This document shows positions 60,591-64,000 of a DNA stretch of 64,000 bases, one piece after another. The stretch is from positions 7,939,665-8,003,664 of the forward strand of contig JAHWDD010000003.1 of assembly GCA_023897205.1 (NCBI GenBank), read 5' to 3'. The notes beneath the pieces were generated by a model. It did no database searches and was not told the origin of the DNA. It saw only the letters and a program-made list of their open reading frames with translations. The position numbers were made by a program, and so were the translations under genes. The first letter of the stretch is position 1. Every line of letters begins with the position of its first letter. The DNA is from Exophiala sp. HKRS030 (taxonomy: Eukaryota; Ascomycota; Eurotiomycetes; Chaetothyriales; Herpotrichiellaceae).

Positions 60591-62528
60591 ATGGCTTCTT
60601 TGTTCTTGGGCGCGCTCTTGTTCGCAAGTGTCAATCAGGTGGCCCTCTCCCAGTTTGTGTCACCTCCCACCAATCTCACCAGCGTCCTGGGCAATGCCAA
60701 CATCACCGTCCGTTACAAAGAAGTCCCAGCAGGCGTTTGCGAGCAAGATCCAGATGTCAAAAGCTATGCCGGCTACGCTGATGTGGCGCCTGGAGAGCAC
60801 ATCTTCTGGTGGTTCTTCGAGGCACGCAACATCGACCCGGAAGAAGCACCGTTGACCATCTGGATCAATGGTGGTCCCGGTTCATCCAGCATGATCGGAT
60901 TGTTTCAAGAGCTTGGTCCTTGTACCATAAGCCCGGACGGCGAACCGGTGAATAACCCTTACTCGTGGAGTAATGTCACCAACATCATCTTCATAGACCA
61001 GCCCACTCAAGTTGGCTTTAGCTATTCAGAACCAGTGCCAGCCTATGTAGATCCCAACTCTGGTTATCTCGTCCAATTGCCCGATGAGACATGTCCCGAA
61101 TTCGCCAGTGATTGGGATTGCGGTACTTATTCGTATTGGAATCAATCCTTGACAGCCAACAGTACTCCCGCTGCCGCGCCAAACATGTGGAAGACATTAC
61201 AGGGTTTCACGGGCGCATTTCCACAATATGCAAGAGAAGGAGTATATTTTACAACAGAAAGGTGAGCAATCTGTAATCCTCCAAAATAATCGTGCCTAAC
61301 ACTATTCACAGCTATGGCGGCCATTACGCACCAATATTCAGCGAATACTTCCTCGAGCAGAATGCGAAGAACATCACCGGAGCACAACCGATCAACCTCG
61401 AGGGCGTCCTGATTGGAAATGGATGGTACGATCCTTTGATCCAGTATGAGTCGTACTACAACTTCAGCGTATCACCTGGAAATACCTATGGATATGATCC
61501 ATTGAACCAGACCATCAAAGGTAGGTTATCCCGAAACAAATCAATCATTCGACACCAACGCCACCGAGTGCCCGACTTGTACCTTTGCTAACGACTTGTC
61601 CACCCCCAGATCAATGGTACCTCAACCTGTACGGCGCAGGCAACTGCTACGACCAAACCGTCGACTGCAACACACGGGGCCTCGACTCGATCTGCACAGC
61701 CGCGGACAACTTCTGCTTCCAACAAGTCGAATACCTCTACGACATCTACCTCGAACGAGACGAATACGACTTCCGCTACCTGACTCCCAACCCCTTCCCA
61801 CCATCCTACTACATCGACTACCTCAACACGGCCGAAGTGCACGAAGCCATCGGGCCTACGTCAACTTCACCGAGAGCAACGATGCGGTAGGCGCCGCATT
61901 CGGCGCGACAGGCGACGACGATCGCGAGATCGGAGTCTACGACGCGCTCAAGAGCCTCGTGGCCGCCAACGTGTCGCTGACCATGTACTACGGCGACGCA
62001 GACTACGTGTGCAACTGGCTAGGCGGGGAAGTGGTCGCGGACAACGTCGGCGCCACCGGGTACGCGGACGCCGGGTTCGTCGACATCACATCGTCCGACG
62101 GCATCGTGCACGGCCAGGTCAAGCAGAGCGGCAGCTTCGCCTTCGTGCGCATCTACGAGTCCGGCCATCTCGTGCCGTTCTTCCAACCCCTCGTCGCCCT
62201 GGAAATGCTCGACCGCGTCCTCAACGGCTTCGACATCGCTACGGGGAACACCGCTGTTACGCCCGGGTATCTCACCAATGGCACAAAGTCAAGTACCTAC
62301 CAGGAAGGCAATGCCACGGTGCAGTTCACCGTCACTCCGGAAGATGCCGTGTATAACACGACCACCAACAGTCCGCAGAATGCCACTGAGGAGGCTCGTT
62401 TCGGGAAGAGAGATTCTCAGGGTGAGGCGCAAAGGGGGAAAGGTAAGAAACGTACACCGTATCGCTTTGGCAGGAAGGAGATGCGGGAGTTGAGGAATGG
62501 ACAGGGCGATCTGAGACAGTGGTTGTAG
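60591..62528 (+). CDS. Secreted serine carboxypeptidase (S10 family), one frame break
   Basis: Secreted peptidase that removes C-terminal residues at low pH. Exons are 60591-61261, 61312-61520 and 61610-62528; with one added base it has 599 residues. The ATG at 60591 precedes a signal peptide (SLFLGALLFASVNQVALS). Catalytic motifs: WINGGPGSSSMIGLF oxyanion region, the nucleophile in ESYGGHYAP (~224, split by intron 1), the Asp in YYGDADYVCNW and the His in YESGHLVPFFQP. Many N-glycosylation sites are present. The frame breaks at GGG 61852-61854 within VHEAIGAYVNF (residue ~375), where one G is missing. The C-terminal 60 residues are basic and hydrophilic (GKRDSQGEAQRGKGKKRTP), an odd tail for a soluble S10 enzyme, which may be trimmed at KR. 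Confidence 0.92.
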
Positions 62529-62898
62529 AGATGGTTGTCAGGTGTCAAAGAGGCACGTGAATGCCGTAATATGAATTGTTCTCTCTCACTATGTTTGCGC
62601 GGTTCTTTCATGAGTAGGCATATTTCCCACACCCGTAGTACGCTGATTGTCAAAACCTAGCGCGAGGTGACACTAATCACAATACATGGCATCACCCGTG
62701 CCCGAGGTCAGCCTGGATGGCTCATGTGAGCATTTCCAGCACATATATACAACACCGTTGGTCGCAGAGGAGTCTTCTCGGCCACATACCAAGGTAATGC
62801 ACGCATGGCATTATTCATTTGCACAACACCACACAACACATTTCAAGGCAAGCTCTTGCACACCGACACCCCCGGCGCCGATTCCACCAACTCACCAC
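62529..62898. other. Convergent intergenic region
   Basis: Short gap between carboxypeptidase and rhodanese 3' ends. Nothing else seen. Confidence 0.5.
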
Positions 62899-63622
62899 TC
62901 ATCCACCCATCCCCAACCCAAGCTCAAGCCCTCTCGACCTCGCCCCTTTCTCACTCCACTCGATCCAACTGCCCGGAAACTCAGCCACTTTCGCGCCAAA
63001 GCCAGCCTGCCTAGCCAACTCAGCTGCAGCTCTACTCCTGACGCCAGCCTTGCAATAAAACACGACCTCTTCGCCACCAGCAGCCGTGGGACGCGTAAAG
63101 CCATAGCGTTCCTGAAACTCGTCCGCCGGCAGGAAAAAGCTGTCGCTCGCGCTGGAGATGGGGATGTTGACGGCCGAGGGGATTTTGCCCGTCGAGGCGA
63201 TTTCGCCTGGTTCGCGCACGTCGATCAGGATGCGTGACGGCGACGGCGAGCTGGATAGGTCTTGGATTTCCTCGAATGTGTATTTCTTCGAGGGGCGGTG
63301 GTGCTGGTGCTGGTGCTGGGAGAGGAGGTGGTGGCGGAGGGTGCGGCGTCTTTGCGGGGTGAGAGTGTCGTTGTGAAATGGCGTTTTGGCTGCCGCAGGC
63401 GTGGCCGGGGGTCATGGAGGACCGGAGATGTGGGGATGGGAATTGAGCGTCTGAGGAGGAGGAGGATGCCGATGTTGTCGTGGCGGGGCTGATGGCCGAT
63501 GAGGAGGAGTATGCGCGGGAGGGAGGTGTGATCACCGCCGGCAACGACCGCGGAATCACGTTTGTTGTGTTGCACTCGACGGCGATGCGGGTGAGGCTCG
63601 AGAATGCTCTCTTCATGGCCAT
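62899..63622 (-). CDS. Rhodanese-domain protein, probably mitochondrial (two frame breaks)
   Basis: Sulphurtransferase-like protein of 241 residues after two added bases. The N-terminus (MAMKRAFSSLTRIAV) is a plausible mitochondrial presequence, followed by a Ser/Thr-rich stretch including RHFTTTL. The rhodanese domain runs from YTFEEIQDL through RILIDVREPGEIASTGKIPS and ADEFQERYGF to the active-site loop VVFYCKAGVRSRAA with its catalytic Cys, then FPGSWIEWSEKG. The frame changes at GGGGG 63407-63411 (residue ~71) and at GGGG 63292-63295 (residue ~110). Each is fixed by one added base, which connects presequence to domain. The gene is intronless. The physiological sulphur donor is unknown. 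Confidence 0.82.
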
Positions 63623-64000
63623 GCTGGAAGTGTCTGGTTATTTGTCTGTCTAGCTGTCGGGATCGTCTGTGAAAGCCGAAGAGATCGGTGGACTGTATGG
63701 AGATTGCGTGCAAAGGCAGTCTCTCAATAGAGAGATGGAGCAAGAGAGAGTAGAGCAATTCTCTGGCTGATCAGGTCTGTTCGAGGTACGGAGTGTTGCG
63801 GAGGTAGTTATGTAAGGAGCGTCGAACAGGCACGAGCAGAGACGGGGGGGATAGCAATATGTATGAATTGAGAAGAAAGCTCCGAGGTTTCGAATATTGA
63901 GCATCACATTTCTGGGTCGAATGACGTCAATTGTTACGGTCATTTGAATCCGCACGAACACGAGGCTCGGGCTCAGCCTTGCGCTGTCAAGACATGTTAT
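63623..64000. other. Upstream of rhodanese gene to window end
   Basis: Promoter and leader of the rhodanese gene on the minus strand. Contains a six-G run near 63843. No further gene is supported before the window ends. Confidence 0.45.

Overview
The window is nuclear DNA of a filamentous ascomycete (Pezizomycotina). The evidence is short GT..AG introns of about 50-150 bp with TACTAAT/CTAAC-like branch sites, spaced monocistronic genes on both strands, and typical Pezizomycotina families: a CFEM membrane protein, an asco-laccase ending in DSGL, a membrane protein ending in an RGS domain, a zinc-cluster-less Fungal_trans_2 regulator and a ferric reductase ending in ESFSW. I cannot assign a genus. 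I saw no virus, transposon, CRISPR array, rRNA or tRNA.

Layout. 0-7 kb: YME1 i-AAA protease (C-terminus beyond the left edge), a CFEM single-pass membrane protein and a TMEM184/Ost-alpha family protein, all on the minus strand. 7.5-17.3 kb: one 9.8 kb gene for the bridge-like lipid transfer protein Csf1. 18.2-28.2 kb: elongation factor 2, a multi-pass RGS membrane protein and ribosomal protein eL14, with a 3.2 kb gene-poor stretch before eL14. 28.2-31.9 kb: gene-poor. 31.9-37 kb: ferric reductase, NAC alpha and ATP synthase subunit d. 37.4-43 kb: laccase, a Thr-rich secreted protein and a small secreted Kex2-type protein. 44-48.5 kb: a fungal transcription-factor-domain protein, a Rossmann oxidoreductase and a 71-residue membrane microprotein. 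49.3-64 kb: an Msc7-type aldehyde dehydrogenase, NOP16 and the ZIP transporter YKE4 (divergent pair), a dual-specificity phosphatase, an HhH-GPD DNA glycosylase, a serine carboxypeptidase and a rhodanese.

The genes do not form a pathway or a biosynthetic cluster. Most are housekeeping genes of mitochondria (YME1, ATP7, rhodanese), translation (EF-2, eL14, NAC, NOP16) and membranes (CSF1, TMEM184, YKE4), mixed with secreted or surface proteins.

The strongest unexplained signal is not a new system. Eight genes carry frame breaks at eleven sites, and every break is repaired by adding one C or G within a short C/G run. Because EF-2 is among them, under-called homopolymers in the sequence are far likelier than decay. 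Reported gene ends therefore span the breaks. Several stretches I leave unassigned contain coding-like peptides that similar breaks could be hiding.
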